64,000 nt of DNA. It comes from CAYVIB01 sp964451365 (lineage in GTDB: Bacteria > Pseudomonadota > Gammaproteobacteria > Pseudomonadales > Cellvibrionaceae). The position numbers were made by a program, and so were the translations under genes. The stretch lies in assembly GCA_964451365.1 (NCBI GenBank), contig CAYVIB010000020.1, positions 30,215 through 94,214 of the forward strand, read 5' to 3'. The notes beneath the pieces were generated by a model. That model was not told the origin of the DNA. It worked only from the letters and a program-made list of their open reading frames with translations, and did no database searches. Shown here piece by piece: positions 9,253 through 17,844 of the stretch; positions within the stretch are counted from its first letter, which is position 1; each line of letters starts with the position of its first letter.

Positions 9253-10368
9253 ATGGCTCCAGACGACACTTCCGGCACAGCAAATTCCAGCAAGGTCATT
9301 GTAGGCATGTCCGGCGGCGTGGATTCGTCCGTATCCGCTCTTCTACTTAAGGAGCAGGGCTATCAGGTCGAAGGCCTGTTTATGAAGAACTGGGACGAGG
9401 ACGACGGCACCGAGTACTGTACCGCCATGACGGACCTGCTGGACGCCGCGGCGGTCTGCCAGAAACTGGATATCCACCTGCACACAGTCAACTTTGCCTC
9501 GCAATATTGGGACAACGTGTTCGAGCACTTCCTCGCCGAATACAGGGCAGGCCGCACCCCTAACCCCGACATTCTCTGCAACCGGGAAATCAAGTTCAAG
9601 GTATTCCTGGAATACGCAGGGCAACTGGGAGCGGCGTTTATTGCCACCGGCCACTATGCCCGTACCCTGCAACGCGACGGCCACACCTGGCTGCAAAAAG
9701 GACTTGACCCCAACAAGGACCAGAGTTACTTCCTGCATGCGGTGGATGAAGCCGCCTTCGCCAAAACCCTTTTCCCGATCGGCGACATGGAAAAGCCGGA
9801 AGTGCGCAAGCTGGCCGAACTGCACGACCTGGTCACCCACGACAAGAAGGACAGTACTGGTATCTGTTTTATCGGCGAGCGACGGTTCAAGGATTTCCTG
9901 GAAACCTACCTGCCTGCGCAGCCCGGCCCCATCAGGACACCCGACGGAGTCGAGCTGGGCCGGCATCAGGGCCTTATGTATCACACTATCGGCCAGCGAC
10001 AGGGACTGGGCATTGGCGGCGTGCAGGGAGCAAGGGACGAGCCCTGGTATGTGGCCCATAAGGACCTGGACACCAATACCCTGGTTGTGGTCCAGGGCGG
10101 CAACCACCCGCTTCTGTTTGCGCAACGCCTGCGGGCGGGCCAGGTGCATTGGATTAATTGTGAGGCCAAACCGGGCGGATTCCGCTGTACGGCCAAGACC
10201 CGGTATCGCCAGCCGGACCAGGCGTGCACCTTGGAATCCGTCGGCGAAGACTCCATATCGGTAGTTTTCGACGAACCGCAACGGGCGATTACCCCCGGTC
10301 AGTCGGTAGTTTTCTATGATGGGGATATCTGCCTGGGCGGCGCCGTAATAGAATCCGCGGACAGCTAA
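9253..10368 (+). CDS. mnmA: tRNA-specific 2-thiouridylase MnmA
   Basis: Thiolates uridine 34 at the wobble position of tRNA-Lys, -Glu and -Gln, using sulfur relayed by the Tus system, in the cytoplasm. The 371-residue length is normal. The PP-loop SGGVDSS for ATP binding is at about 20-26. The two catalytic cysteines are Cys109 in NPDILCNREIKF and Cys205 in STGICFIGERRF. GHYAR and the DQSYFL motif are also present. It is the first gene of the conserved mnmA-hflD-purB order known from enterobacteria and pseudomonads, with 18 bases to the next start. It is divergent from the alpha-glucuronidase gene across about 130 bases. Confidence 0.97.
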   Translation: MAPDDTSGTANSSKVIVGMSGGVDSSVSALLLKEQGYQVEGLFMKNWDEDDGTEYCTAMTDLLDAAAVCQKLDIHLHTVNFASQYWDNVFEHFLAEYRAGRTPNPDILCNREIKFKVFLEYAGQLGAAFIATGHYARTLQRDGHTWLQKGLDPNKDQSYFLHAVDEAAFAKTLFPIGDMEKPEVRKLAELHDLVTHDKKDSTGICFIGERRFKDFLETYLPAQPGPIRTPDGVELGRHQGLMYHTIGQRQGLGIGGVQGARDEPWYVAHKDLDTNTLVVVQGGNHPLLFAQRLRAGQVHWINCEAKPGGFRCTAKTRYRQPDQACTLESVGEDSISVVFDEPQRAITPGQSVVFYDGDICLGGAVIESADS

Positions 10369-10386
10369 CGGAAAAGGGGTAAATAT

Positions 10387-11010
10387 TTGGAACGATCCTG
10401 GCGCAATCTTGCCATCGCCCTGGCGGGTGCACTTCAATCGATCAAGCTGGTGGAGCAACTGGCCAAAACCGGCTATTTGAAGACTGAACCCTTTGAAACG
10501 GCGGTTAAAAGCCTGCTGGTCCAGAATCCGAATACCACCGAGGATGTTTTTGGCGGCGTTCAAAACCTGCACGATGGCCTGGAGCTGCTGGATCAACTGC
10601 TCGGCAATCATCGCGACCCGCGCAACGCGGACACCCTGCGCTACCTGCTGGGCGTGCTCCACCTGCAAAAAAAACTGTCACGTCGTAGCGAGGTGCTTTA
10701 TATCATCGGTACCCGGCTGGAGAAGGTCGAAACCCAGGTCGAACACTTCGGCTACACCCATGACAATGTGGTGGCCAACATCGCCGATATTTACTCCGAC
10801 ACTATCAGCAAATTCCAATACCGCATCCAGGTGACCGGCGAATACCACTACCTGCAGCAACAGCGGGTTGCCAACCAGATCCGAACCCTGTTGCTGGCCG
10901 CGATCAGGGCGGCGACGCTGTGGCGCCAGATCGGCGGCAATCGCTGGCAGTTGCTGTTCTATCGCAGCCGGCTGGCGGAAACGACCTCCGAATTGCTACA
11001 GCGGTTTTGA
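10387..11010 (+). CDS. hflD: High-frequency lysogenization protein HflD homolog
   Basis: A 207-residue, mostly helical, membrane-associated protein of the HflD (YcfC) family. In E. coli HflD modulates lambda CII stability; its housekeeping role is unclear. Recognised by its place between mnmA and purB and by sequence features such as LAGALQSIKLVEQLAKTG and LGVLHLQKKLSRR. The start is a TTG at 10387, supported by AAGGGG 9 bases upstream; no ATG start is available nearby. Confidence 0.93.
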   Translation: MERSWRNLAIALAGALQSIKLVEQLAKTGYLKTEPFETAVKSLLVQNPNTTEDVFGGVQNLHDGLELLDQLLGNHRDPRNADTLRYLLGVLHLQKKLSRRSEVLYIIGTRLEKVETQVEHFGYTHDNVVANIADIYSDTISKFQYRIQVTGEYHYLQQQRVANQIRTLLLAAIRAATLWRQIGGNRWQLLFYRSRLAETTSELLQRF

Positions 11011-11084
11011 TCCCTGCACACCCGGGCGATTTCCGGTAAAATGCCCGCCTTTTCCAGCCATTACCTCCGAGATTAATACCCACT

Positions 11085-12458
11085 ATGGACCTGACACTCC
11101 TTTCCGCTCTTTCCCCTATCGACGGCCGCTACGGCAGCAAAACCACCGACCTGCGGCCTGTTTTCAGTGAATATGGTTTGATGCGCTTTCGGGTGGAAGT
11201 GGAAATACGCTGGCTGCAGCGTTTGGCCGAACATCCGGCCATCGACGAAGTACCGGCGCTCAGTGACGAGGCGAACACGTTATTGAACAGCATCGTCGAA
11301 AATTTTGGCGAGCAGGAAGCACAAAAAATCAAGGATATTGAAAGCACCACCAATCACGATGTCAAAGCGGTGGAGTACTACATCAAGCAGCGGATAAAAG
11401 ACAATGCCGAATTGGAAGCGGTAAGCGAGTTTGTCCATTTCGCCTGCACCTCGGAAGATATTAACAACCTCTCCCATGCACTGATGTTGAAAACCGGTCG
11501 CGACCAGGTGTTGTTGCCCGCGTTGAAAAAAATCCATTCTGCAATCGCCGACCTGGCTGTGCGTTATGCCGACATTCCGATGCTGTCACGCACCCACGGC
11601 CAGACGGCTTCGCCCACCACCGTTGGCAAGGAAATGGCCAATGTGGCGGCGCGACTGCAACGACAGATCCACCAGATCGAAAACGTAAAACTGCTCGGCA
11701 AAATCAACGGTGCTGTGGGAAATTACAATGCCCACCTTGCCGCGTACCCGGATATCGACTGGCAGGCCAACGCGGAAACCTTCGTGACCAGCTTGGGGTT
11801 AACCTGGAACCCCTATACCACGCAAATTGAACCTCACGATTACATTGCCGAATTGTTCGACGCGATCTGCCGCGCAAATACAATACTGATCGACTTCGAT
11901 CGCGATATCTGGGGCTACGTTTCTCTGGGCTATTTCAAACAAAAAACCGTTGCCGGCGAAGTGGGCTCCTCCACCATGCCGCACAAAGTCAACCCAATTG
12001 ATTTCGAAAACTCCGAAGGCAACCTGGGAATCGCCAATGCGGTATTTCATCACCTTGCGGCAAAACTGCCTGTTTCGCGCTGGCAGCGGGACCTGACCGA
12101 CTCCACCGTGCTGCGCAATATGGGTGTGGGTTTTGGTTACAGCATGATTGCCTACGCCGCAACATTAAAAGGTATAGGCAAGCTGGAAATCAACGAAAAA
12201 CGACTGGCGGAGGATCTGAACGGCGCCTGGGAAGTGATGGCGGAGCCGATTCAAACCGTTATGCGCCGCTACGGAATCGAAGAGCCGTATGAAAAACTGA
12301 AAGCGCTGACGCGCGGGCAGAGTATTACACGCGAAGTGATACAGAAATTTGTCGAAAGCCTGGATATTCCGGAACATGCCAAAAAAGTATTGCTCGATAT
12401 GACGCCGGCGTCCTATCTGGGCAACGCGGTAGATCAGGCAAAAAACATCGGCAAGTGA
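11085..12458 (+). CDS. purB: Adenylosuccinate lyase
   Basis: Cleaves SAICAR to AICAR plus fumarate, and adenylosuccinate to AMP plus fumarate, in purine synthesis. At 457 residues it has the long E. coli-type PurB form. The fumarase/lyase signature GSSTMPHKVNPIDFEN lies near residues 295-310, and THGQTASPTTVGKEM carries the conserved His. It is 74 bases after hflD and likely co-transcribed with mnmA-hflD. A large palindrome follows at 12488-12564. Confidence 0.97.
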   Translation: MDLTLLSALSPIDGRYGSKTTDLRPVFSEYGLMRFRVEVEIRWLQRLAEHPAIDEVPALSDEANTLLNSIVENFGEQEAQKIKDIESTTNHDVKAVEYYIKQRIKDNAELEAVSEFVHFACTSEDINNLSHALMLKTGRDQVLLPALKKIHSAIADLAVRYADIPMLSRTHGQTASPTTVGKEMANVAARLQRQIHQIENVKLLGKINGAVGNYNAHLAAYPDIDWQANAETFVTSLGLTWNPYTTQIEPHDYIAELFDAICRANTILIDFDRDIWGYVSLGYFKQKTVAGEVGSSTMPHKVNPIDFENSEGNLGIANAVFHHLAAKLPVSRWQRDLTDSTVLRNMGVGFGYSMIAYAATLKGIGKLEINEKRLAEDLNGAWEVMAEPIQTVMRRYGIEEPYEKLKALTRGQSITREVIQKFVESLDIPEHAKKVLLDMTPASYLGNAVDQAKNIGK

Positions 12459-12487
12459 TTTTAGCTGCCCGGCGTTTGTATATCCCG

Positions 12488-12564
12488 CCGTAGGTTGGGG
12501 TGCAAACCCCAACACTGATGCACTATCGAAGCTGTATTGTTGGGGTTTGCACCCCAACCTACGG
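12488..12564. repeat. Nested palindromic repeat (REP-like), 27-bp perfect inverted arms
   Basis: Left arm 12488-12514 begins ccgtaggttggggtgcaaac; right arm 12538-12564 is its exact reverse complement. The spacer is 23 bases. Each arm is itself palindromic (gttgggg, 6-base loop, ccccaac). The gtaggttggggtgcaaacccc core is of the type dispersed in many bacterial genomes and associated with RAYT transposases; that link is family knowledge, not seen here. It may also stop transcription after purB. Confidence 0.85.
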
Positions 12565-12612
12565 AAGATTTACCGCCAGTATCACTGAACCTTTGTTATC
12601 CGGGAAAATCCT

Positions 12613-13785
12613 ATGAGCCAGTCAGCAAGCCAGCCCTATTCCCGCTTGACTCATCTCGGCGATATTCCAGTTGAAACGTTTTTAAAAGAATACTGGCAAA
12701 AAAAACCGCTGTTGATCCGGCAGTGTTTTCCCCATTTTTCTTCCCCGGTCAGCGCGGATGAACTGGCCGGATTTGCACTGGACGAAGACGTCACTTCGCG
12801 CCTGGTAGTCGAACACCAGAGCCCGGGCGGCAGCCGTTGGGAGGTTACTCACGGACCCTTGCCGGAATCACAGTTTGCAAAACTGCCGGAAAAGAACTGG
12901 ACACTCCTGGTACAGCATGCGGATGCGCTCGACCCGGATATTAATCAACTGCTAAACGCTTTTCGATTTATTCCCAACTGGCGGCTCGATGACATTATGG
13001 TGAGCTACGCCGCCGACGGTGGTGGCGTGGGTCCGCATTTCGATTACTACGATGTATTTTTACTACAGGCGGAAGGTAAACGGCGCTGGCGTATCGGCCA
13101 GACCTGTTCGACGCAAACCGCACTGCTGCCCGATCAGCCGATGAAAATACTGCGGGAATTCGAACAGGCGCGGGAGTGGCTGCTGGAGCCGGGCGATATG
13201 CTTTACCTGCCCCCCATGCTCGCTCATTGGGGTATCGCCGAAGGGAATTGCATGACGTATTCAATCGGTTTTCGCGCGCCCAGTCACGCGGATATTCTGC
13301 TGGATTTTGCCCAGGAAGCCGCATCCCATACCACCGGGGACATGCGTTACAGTGACCCCGCATTACCGTTGCAAAACCATTCCGGCGAAATTTCCCTGAT
13401 GGCAATCGAAAACGTCAGCCGCATTCTACAACAGTATTTGACGGATAAAGTAAGCCTGGCACAGTGGCTGGGCGAAACCCTGACCCAACCTAAAACCCCA
13501 TTCGCGATGGAAGCCGAAACAATTACAGAAGATGCGCTTCGCAACAACGCGCCTTTTAGGTTAAATCCTTTTACCCGTGGCGCTTTCTTTGACTGTTCGG
13601 CATTGGGGGAAGCAAGCGATCGGGCACTATTGTTCGTCGATGGTTTCAGCTACCGGAGCTCAAGGCATTTTTCGGCGCTTTTAACCGGTGGAGAAACCAT
13701 TCTGTTTAACAACCTGGATTCAATCGACAGAAAGGTTGCCATGCAACTGGCAGAGTTGGCACTATTAGTTTCAGGCACAGAATAA
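12613..13785 (+). CDS. roxA: Ribosomal oxygenase RoxA (YcfD-type JmjC hydroxylase)
   Basis: A 2-oxoglutarate/Fe(II)-dependent oxygenase. The family hydroxylates an arginine of ribosomal protein L16 (uL16). The protein is 390 residues. The metal triad is visible as His142 and Asp144 in GPHFDYYDVF and His205 in PPMLAHWGIA, inside the cupin/JmjC domain (about 90-230). The C-terminal 150 residues fit the dimerisation and winged-helix region of YcfD. ATG at 12613 follows the palindrome by 49 bases. The next gene starts 11 bases after the stop, so the two may be co-transcribed. Confidence 0.92.
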   Translation: MSQSASQPYSRLTHLGDIPVETFLKEYWQKKPLLIRQCFPHFSSPVSADELAGFALDEDVTSRLVVEHQSPGGSRWEVTHGPLPESQFAKLPEKNWTLLVQHADALDPDINQLLNAFRFIPNWRLDDIMVSYAADGGGVGPHFDYYDVFLLQAEGKRRWRIGQTCSTQTALLPDQPMKILREFEQAREWLLEPGDMLYLPPMLAHWGIAEGNCMTYSIGFRAPSHADILLDFAQEAASHTTGDMRYSDPALPLQNHSGEISLMAIENVSRILQQYLTDKVSLAQWLGETLTQPKTPFAMEAETITEDALRNNAPFRLNPFTRGAFFDCSALGEASDRALLFVDGFSYRSSRHFSALLTGGETILFNNLDSIDRKVAMQLAELALLVSGTE

Positions 13786-13796
13786 AGGCAACTCCC

Positions 13797-14726
13797 ATGC
13801 AAATACTCCAGGTAAGCTGGCCGGAATACAGCCCCGTGCTGCAGAGCATACGGCGGAGAGTTTTTATCGAGGAGCAAGGTGTCGACCAGAAGGAGGAGTG
13901 GGACGGGCTGGACGAACCCGAATCGACACTGCACTTTGTTGTATTGCAGGATGAAAGTGCAATTGCCACCGCGCGCCTGCTTGCCAATGGCAAGCTCGGC
14001 AGAATGGCGGTGCTCAGGGAGGACCGGGGCAAGGGCATTGGACGGGAATTGCTGAACCACATTATCGGGTGTGCCGTTGACAATCGCATGGAAACACTAT
14101 TTCTGCACGCGCAGTCTCATGCGCTGCCCTTCTACGAAAAGTCCGGATTCGAAGCCTACGACGCTGAATTTTTTGAAGCCGGTATCGCGCACCGGAAAAT
14201 GAAACTGGAACTCGACGGCGGCCGGATTTTTGAGACAGTTTACGGCGACCGGGTGTTGCGCCTGGAAAACCTCGACCAGTTTAACCGCCATCTAAAGCAG
14301 GTTAGTCAGGCGGCCAACCGAACACTGGATATTCTTTCCCACCACCTGGACAAACCGCTTTACGCGCACGACGGTTTTGTCGAAGCCGTTTCCGGTGTCG
14401 CCCGCTACAGCGCCAATTCAATGGTTCGAATACTTTTGCGCGACAGCGCGCCGCTGAACGGCGCCAACCATCCCCTCGTATCGATTGCCCAGCGCTTACC
14501 CTCCCGGGTGATCATACGCACACTGACAGAGCAGCCGCAAAATGCCGATTCAGCCTATGTGATTTCGGATCGCCAGCGGCTGGTGTACTTCAACGATGAG
14601 TCGGAGTTAGTGGGGTTTGCATGCTATAAGGCCGCGGCAGAAAGCCTTCACCAACTGGACGAGTTCGACAAATTGTGGGAACGGCACAGCCAGAGTGATC
14701 CCAACCTGGCGCGGCTGCATATTTGA
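13797..14726 (+). CDS. GNAT-family N-acetyltransferase with C-terminal extension
   Basis: A 309-residue protein with an N-terminal GNAT domain (about 1-140) of the YjdJ/ElaA kind: RRRVFIEEQGV, ARLLANGKLGRMAVL, and the acetyl-CoA loop REDRGKGIGREL. The C-terminal 165 residues are a second, unrelated domain that I do not recognise firmly. It includes a DNQ-like tail region with HPLVSIAQRLPSRV, and in pseudomonads similar fusions are found. The substrate is unknown. The start at 13797 has AAGG about 9 bases upstream. It is followed on the opposite strand by the Rieske gene, with a REP-like element between them. Confidence 0.85.
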   Translation: MQILQVSWPEYSPVLQSIRRRVFIEEQGVDQKEEWDGLDEPESTLHFVVLQDESAIATARLLANGKLGRMAVLREDRGKGIGRELLNHIIGCAVDNRMETLFLHAQSHALPFYEKSGFEAYDAEFFEAGIAHRKMKLELDGGRIFETVYGDRVLRLENLDQFNRHLKQVSQAANRTLDILSHHLDKPLYAHDGFVEAVSGVARYSANSMVRILLRDSAPLNGANHPLVSIAQRLPSRVIIRTLTEQPQNADSAYVISDRQRLVYFNDESELVGFACYKAAAESLHQLDEFDKLWERHSQSDPNLARLHI

Positions 14727-14729
14727 ATT

Positions 14730-14759
14730 GGCGGGTGGCGTTTGCGTTTACCGCCCTAC
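14730..14759 (-). repeat. REP-like element overlapping the Rieske gene stop
   Basis: On the minus strand the sequence gtagggcggtaaacgcaaac followed by gccacccgcc fits the widespread gtagggcggataagcgcagcg...ccgcc REP family. Its TAG supplies the stop codon of the Rieske gene. A second copy lies at 16508-16543 in the opposite orientation. Confidence 0.6.
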
Positions 14760-15070
14760 AGGTCAACGCCTATCTGGTTGCCCTCGTAGACCAGCGAGTA
14801 TTTTTTTAGACCATCGAGCGTGTTGGCCAGAGGGCCACAGGCTTTGCCCGACTTAAGGTCGAACTCGATCCCGTGCGCCCTGCAGCGAATCAGCCCGCCG
14901 GGGACCTGCGCGGCATGGGTCAGCGGTGCATCCATATGCGGGCAGCGATTTTCGATCAGGTAGGGAATGCCGTCCTGCTGGACAAGCAACAGGTCATGCC
15001 CCGCCACCTTGAATACTTTTTGGTATCCGTCGTACAGCAAAGCGAGTTTTTCCAGGGGATAAAAAGCCAT
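14756..15070 (-). CDS. Rieske [2Fe-2S] ferredoxin-like protein
   Basis: A 104-residue small Rieske protein, likely a cytoplasmic electron carrier or ferredoxin subunit. The iron-sulfur ligands are visible: Cys43 and His45 in RCPHMDAPL, and Cys63 and His66 in RCRAHGIEFD. I chose ATG at 15070 because GAGGTG lies just upstream; in-frame starts at 15091 and 15100 have no site. The partner oxygenase or reductase is not adjacent. It is divergent from pabB, with about 100 bases for both promoters. Confidence 0.88.
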   Translation of the reverse strand: MAFYPLEKLALLYDGYQKVFKVAGHDLLLVQQDGIPYLIENRCPHMDAPLTHAAQVPGGLIRCRAHGIEFDLKSGKACGPLANTLDGLKKYSLVYEGNQIGVDL

Positions 15071-15176
15071 TACCACCTCATTGCGTGTCATTTGAAGCAA
15101 AATTATTATCCACGTGGCAAAGCCGGTTCACAAGTTCTAAAATGCCCGCTTCGCCAGCCAAATCCGTTGTAGTTTG

Positions 15177-16502
15177 ATGCCGTCAAAGCCCGATATAGCC
15201 AATCTCCCATACCAGCCCGACAGCAGCCGGCTCTTTGAATGCCTGCGGCAAATGAAGCATCCGGTATGGCTGGACAGCGGCAAACCGGGCTCCACATCGG
15301 GCCGGTACGATATTTTGAGCGCGGAGCCGGTTGACGTGCTGGTTAACGCCTCTATCTCCAAGATAGAACACACTGTGGCGGAGCTGGCGACCAATGTTGA
15401 TCTGTCCCGCATCAAAAGACGGCAACTGCCATTTTGCGGCGGCGCGCTTGGTTTTTTCAACTATGAATACAACCACGAAGCGTTCCGTATTGGCCATAAA
15501 CCGGGGGCGGGAGAATGCAGCTTCGGTATTTTCGATTGGTGTTTGGTACAGGACCACGAAAAAAAAACGGCTGTTGCCGTATTTCTTCCATCATGCGGCG
15601 CACAAAAAAAATACGATATTCTCGCGCGACTAACCGAAGTTAACAGCGACAAACCCGAACCAGCATTTACCGCCTCGCAAGTCACCGCGGATATCAGTCG
15701 CAAGGATTACCTGGCGGCAGTAAATAAAATTCACGACTATATCCTGGCCGGCGACACATACCAGATCAATTTTTCGCAACGCTTCCAGGGCCAGTTTGAC
15801 GGGAGCAGCACGAGCGCTTATCTAAAATTAAGGGAAGCGTCGCCAAGCCCCTACTCGGCTTATATCGACCTGGCGGAGAAAGTAAAAGTACTTTGCCTGT
15901 CACCCGAGCAGTTCATTACCATTGACAGCGGCAAGGCCGTTACCCGGCCTATCAAGGGCACGGCACCGAGAAGCGCCAATCCATTCAACGATAAAATTCT
16001 CGCGCAGGGCCTGCTAAACAGCGCGAAAAACCGCGCGGAAAACCTGATGATTGTCGATTTGCTGCGAAACGACTTCAGCAAGTGCTGCCAATTGCATTCA
16101 GTAACCGCACCTTCCCTTTTTGACCTGGAAACCTATGCCAATGTGCATCATCTGGTAAGCACTATAAAGGGCACGCCTAAACCAAATATCACGCCGCTGG
16201 AATTCCTGATGGAATGCTTTCCCGGCGGCTCCATCACCGGCGCCCCCAAACGCCGCTCCATGGAAATCATCAACCAGTTGGAAAAACAAAGGCGTGGAAT
16301 ATACTGCGGCAGCATCTGTTACCTGAGTGCGCACGGTCGTTTCGATTCGAACATCGCGATTCGCACGGTACTCATCGAAAACAATCGTTTTTACTGCTGG
16401 GGCGGCGGCGGAATCGTGGCCGATTCCAATGCCGAAGAGGAATATGCCGAATCAATCCAGAAGATCCAATTGCTCCTGGATACCCTGCGAAAGTCGAAAT
16501 AA
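15177..16502 (+). CDS. pabB: Aminodeoxychorismate synthase component I
   Basis: Converts chorismate and ammonia (from the PabA glutaminase) to 4-amino-4-deoxychorismate for folate synthesis. The 441-residue protein carries the chorismate-binding domain (about 170-440). The motif PIKGTAPR, with the lysine typical of PabB rather than the alanine of TrpE, supports the assignment, as do LMIVDLLRNDFSK and FPGGSITGAPK. The partner lyase pabC lies far away, at 42137-43015. The start is uncertain between TTG 15174 and ATG 15177; I prefer the ATG, and neither has a strong ribosome site. Confidence 0.92.
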   Translation: MPSKPDIANLPYQPDSSRLFECLRQMKHPVWLDSGKPGSTSGRYDILSAEPVDVLVNASISKIEHTVAELATNVDLSRIKRRQLPFCGGALGFFNYEYNHEAFRIGHKPGAGECSFGIFDWCLVQDHEKKTAVAVFLPSCGAQKKYDILARLTEVNSDKPEPAFTASQVTADISRKDYLAAVNKIHDYILAGDTYQINFSQRFQGQFDGSSTSAYLKLREASPSPYSAYIDLAEKVKVLCLSPEQFITIDSGKAVTRPIKGTAPRSANPFNDKILAQGLLNSAKNRAENLMIVDLLRNDFSKCCQLHSVTAPSLFDLETYANVHHLVSTIKGTPKPNITPLEFLMECFPGGSITGAPKRRSMEIINQLEKQRRGIYCGSICYLSAHGRFDSNIAIRTVLIENNRFYCWGGGGIVADSNAEEEYAESIQKIQLLLDTLRKSK

Positions 16503-16507
16503 AAAGT

Positions 16508-16543
16508 GTAGGGCGGTAAGCGAAACGGCTGTTTCACCACGCC
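16508..16543. repeat. REP-like palindrome after pabB
   Basis: gtagggcggtaagcgaaac followed by a loop and gtttc..cgccc folds into a hairpin with paired ends (gggcg/cgccc and gaaac/gtttc). It is the same family as 14730-14759 but inverted. It sits between the convergent pabB and small thioredoxin-like gene and may act as a terminator. Confidence 0.55.
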
Positions 16544-16549
16544 CGGCTT

Positions 16550-16885
16550 TTAAAGAAAATCCAGATCCTGGTTATCGGACATAATTTCCTTTAACTCTTC
16601 CGCTTCGTCCGTTTTCTGGTCCAGAACTTCCTTCACAAACTTCATATAAACCGTGTAAATCGCCGGCTCCTCGCCCTCCTCTTCGACGATAAAGAAAGGC
16701 GCGCGATCGACCTCATATTTGGCTGCCAGCTGCATGCCTTCGCTTTGCGGATCGCGTTCATCGGCGATAACGATATTGTCGATGCGGGAGATCTGCCCGG
16801 ATGATTCCAGTTTATCAAGTACGTCCCCGCACTTTTTGCAGGGAGAGCCATCAGCCAGAATTTTTTTAACCAGTGTAATCTTCAT
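16550..16885 (-). CDS. Small thioredoxin/glutaredoxin-like protein with CKKC motif
   Basis: 111 residues. MKITLVKKILADGSPCKKCG places a CxxC pair at Cys16 and Cys19 directly after the first strand, as in thioredoxin-fold proteins. A DRAPFFIVEE segment carries the expected cis-Pro region. The acidic C-terminal tail ends DNQDLDFL. It lies 23 bases downstream of cysH on the same strand, so it is probably co-transcribed. APS/PAPS reductases need a thiol reductant, so I infer it may serve CysH, but this is unproven. Family-level identification only. Confidence 0.7.
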   Translation of the reverse strand: MKITLVKKILADGSPCKKCGDVLDKLESSGQISRIDNIVIADERDPQSEGMQLAAKYEVDRAPFFIVEEEGEEPAIYTVYMKFVKEVLDQKTDEAEELKEIMSDNQDLDFL

Positions 16886-16908
16886 CGTTCTTTCAACCCG
16901 TAGGCGTA

Positions 16909-17637
16909 CTATTTGTTAATGTTACTCGAGTGCAAACCGCACTCTTTCTTGGTGGCTTCCTCCCACCACCAGCGGCCCTCACGCTCGTGCTGCCCGGGGC
17001 CAATCGGTTTGGTACAGGGTTCGCAGCCAATCGACACAAATCCGCGATCGTGCAATGGGTTATACGGCACGTTGTTGGAGCGAATATAGTCCCACACCTG
17101 TTTGGAGGTCCAGTTCACCAGGGGGTTGTACTTGGTCAGGGTTTCATTCGGCCGGGCAAATATCTTGTCATTCTGCACTACCGGTATACTGGCCCGGGTG
17201 CCGGGGCTTTGGTCCTTGCGCTGGCCGGTCACCCAGGCATCCAGGGTCAACAGTTTTTTACGCAGCGGGCCAACCTTGCGAATGCCGCAGCACTCCTGGT
17301 GATTGTCCTCATAAAAGCTGAACAGCCCCTTTTCGCTTACCAGTTTCTGCACCGCCCCCGCATCGGGAAACATAACACTGAGGTCGATATCGTAGTGCTT
17401 GCGAACGGTTTCAATAAACTGGTAGGTTTCGCTGTGCAGACGACCGGTATCCAGGCAAAACACCTGTACGCCGGGCCGGATACGGGTGGCCATATCGATC
17501 AGCACCACATCCTCCGCACCGCTGAAGGAAATGGCGATATTGTCGTGCTGCTCCAGGGCGTGCGTGAGAATCTCCCGTGGACCGGCCTGCTGTAACTTTG
17601 CATCCAGGTCTGTGAGGTTGATCAGGTTATCGTTCAT
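16909..17637 (-). CDS. cysH: Assimilatory adenylyl-sulfate (APS) reductase, CysH family
   Basis: Reduces adenylyl-sulfate (or PAPS) to sulfite in sulfate assimilation. The 242-residue protein has the PP-loop-like ISFSGAEDVVLIDM and the catalytic cysteine in KKECGLH near the C-terminus. Two Cys pairs, ECCGIRKV and GCEPCTKP, are the ligands of a [4Fe-4S] cluster. That marks it as the APS-type enzyme seen in pseudomonads rather than the cluster-free E. coli PAPS type. I chose ATG at 17637 (MNDNLINL); upstream in-frame codons to 17697 lack family similarity. It forms an operon with the small CxxC protein and diverges from thrH. The regulator gene cysB is about 7 kb away. Confidence 0.93.
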   Translation of the reverse strand: MNDNLINLTDLDAKLQQAGPREILTHALEQHDNIAISFSGAEDVVLIDMATRIRPGVQVFCLDTGRLHSETYQFIETVRKHYDIDLSVMFPDAGAVQKLVSEKGLFSFYEDNHQECCGIRKVGPLRKKLLTLDAWVTGQRKDQSPGTRASIPVVQNDKIFARPNETLTKYNPLVNWTSKQVWDYIRSNNVPYNPLHDRGFVSIGCEPCTKPIGPGQHEREGRWWWEEATKKECGLHSSNINK

Positions 17638-17844
17638 TAAACGGTCAGCTCTTTTCCAAGTGGATTTTGCAGGCCGGCAAGAATACCAGACCGGCAAAAT
17701 ATTGAGAAATATTGAAGCGATATACTCTTATAGCCGCCCGTTCCGTACCAGCCCCTACTATGGATTGCCTCCACGGCCAGGACAGGGTAGATTGTCGCCC
17801 AAATTTTGCCGTCAACAATTCAGAATGTTTTACAGGAGCGGAAT

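Noticed and set aside
9343..10668. 441-codon minus-strand frame across mnmA and hflD
   Set aside because: Antisense to two well-supported genes; it spans their junction, which a real gene would not.
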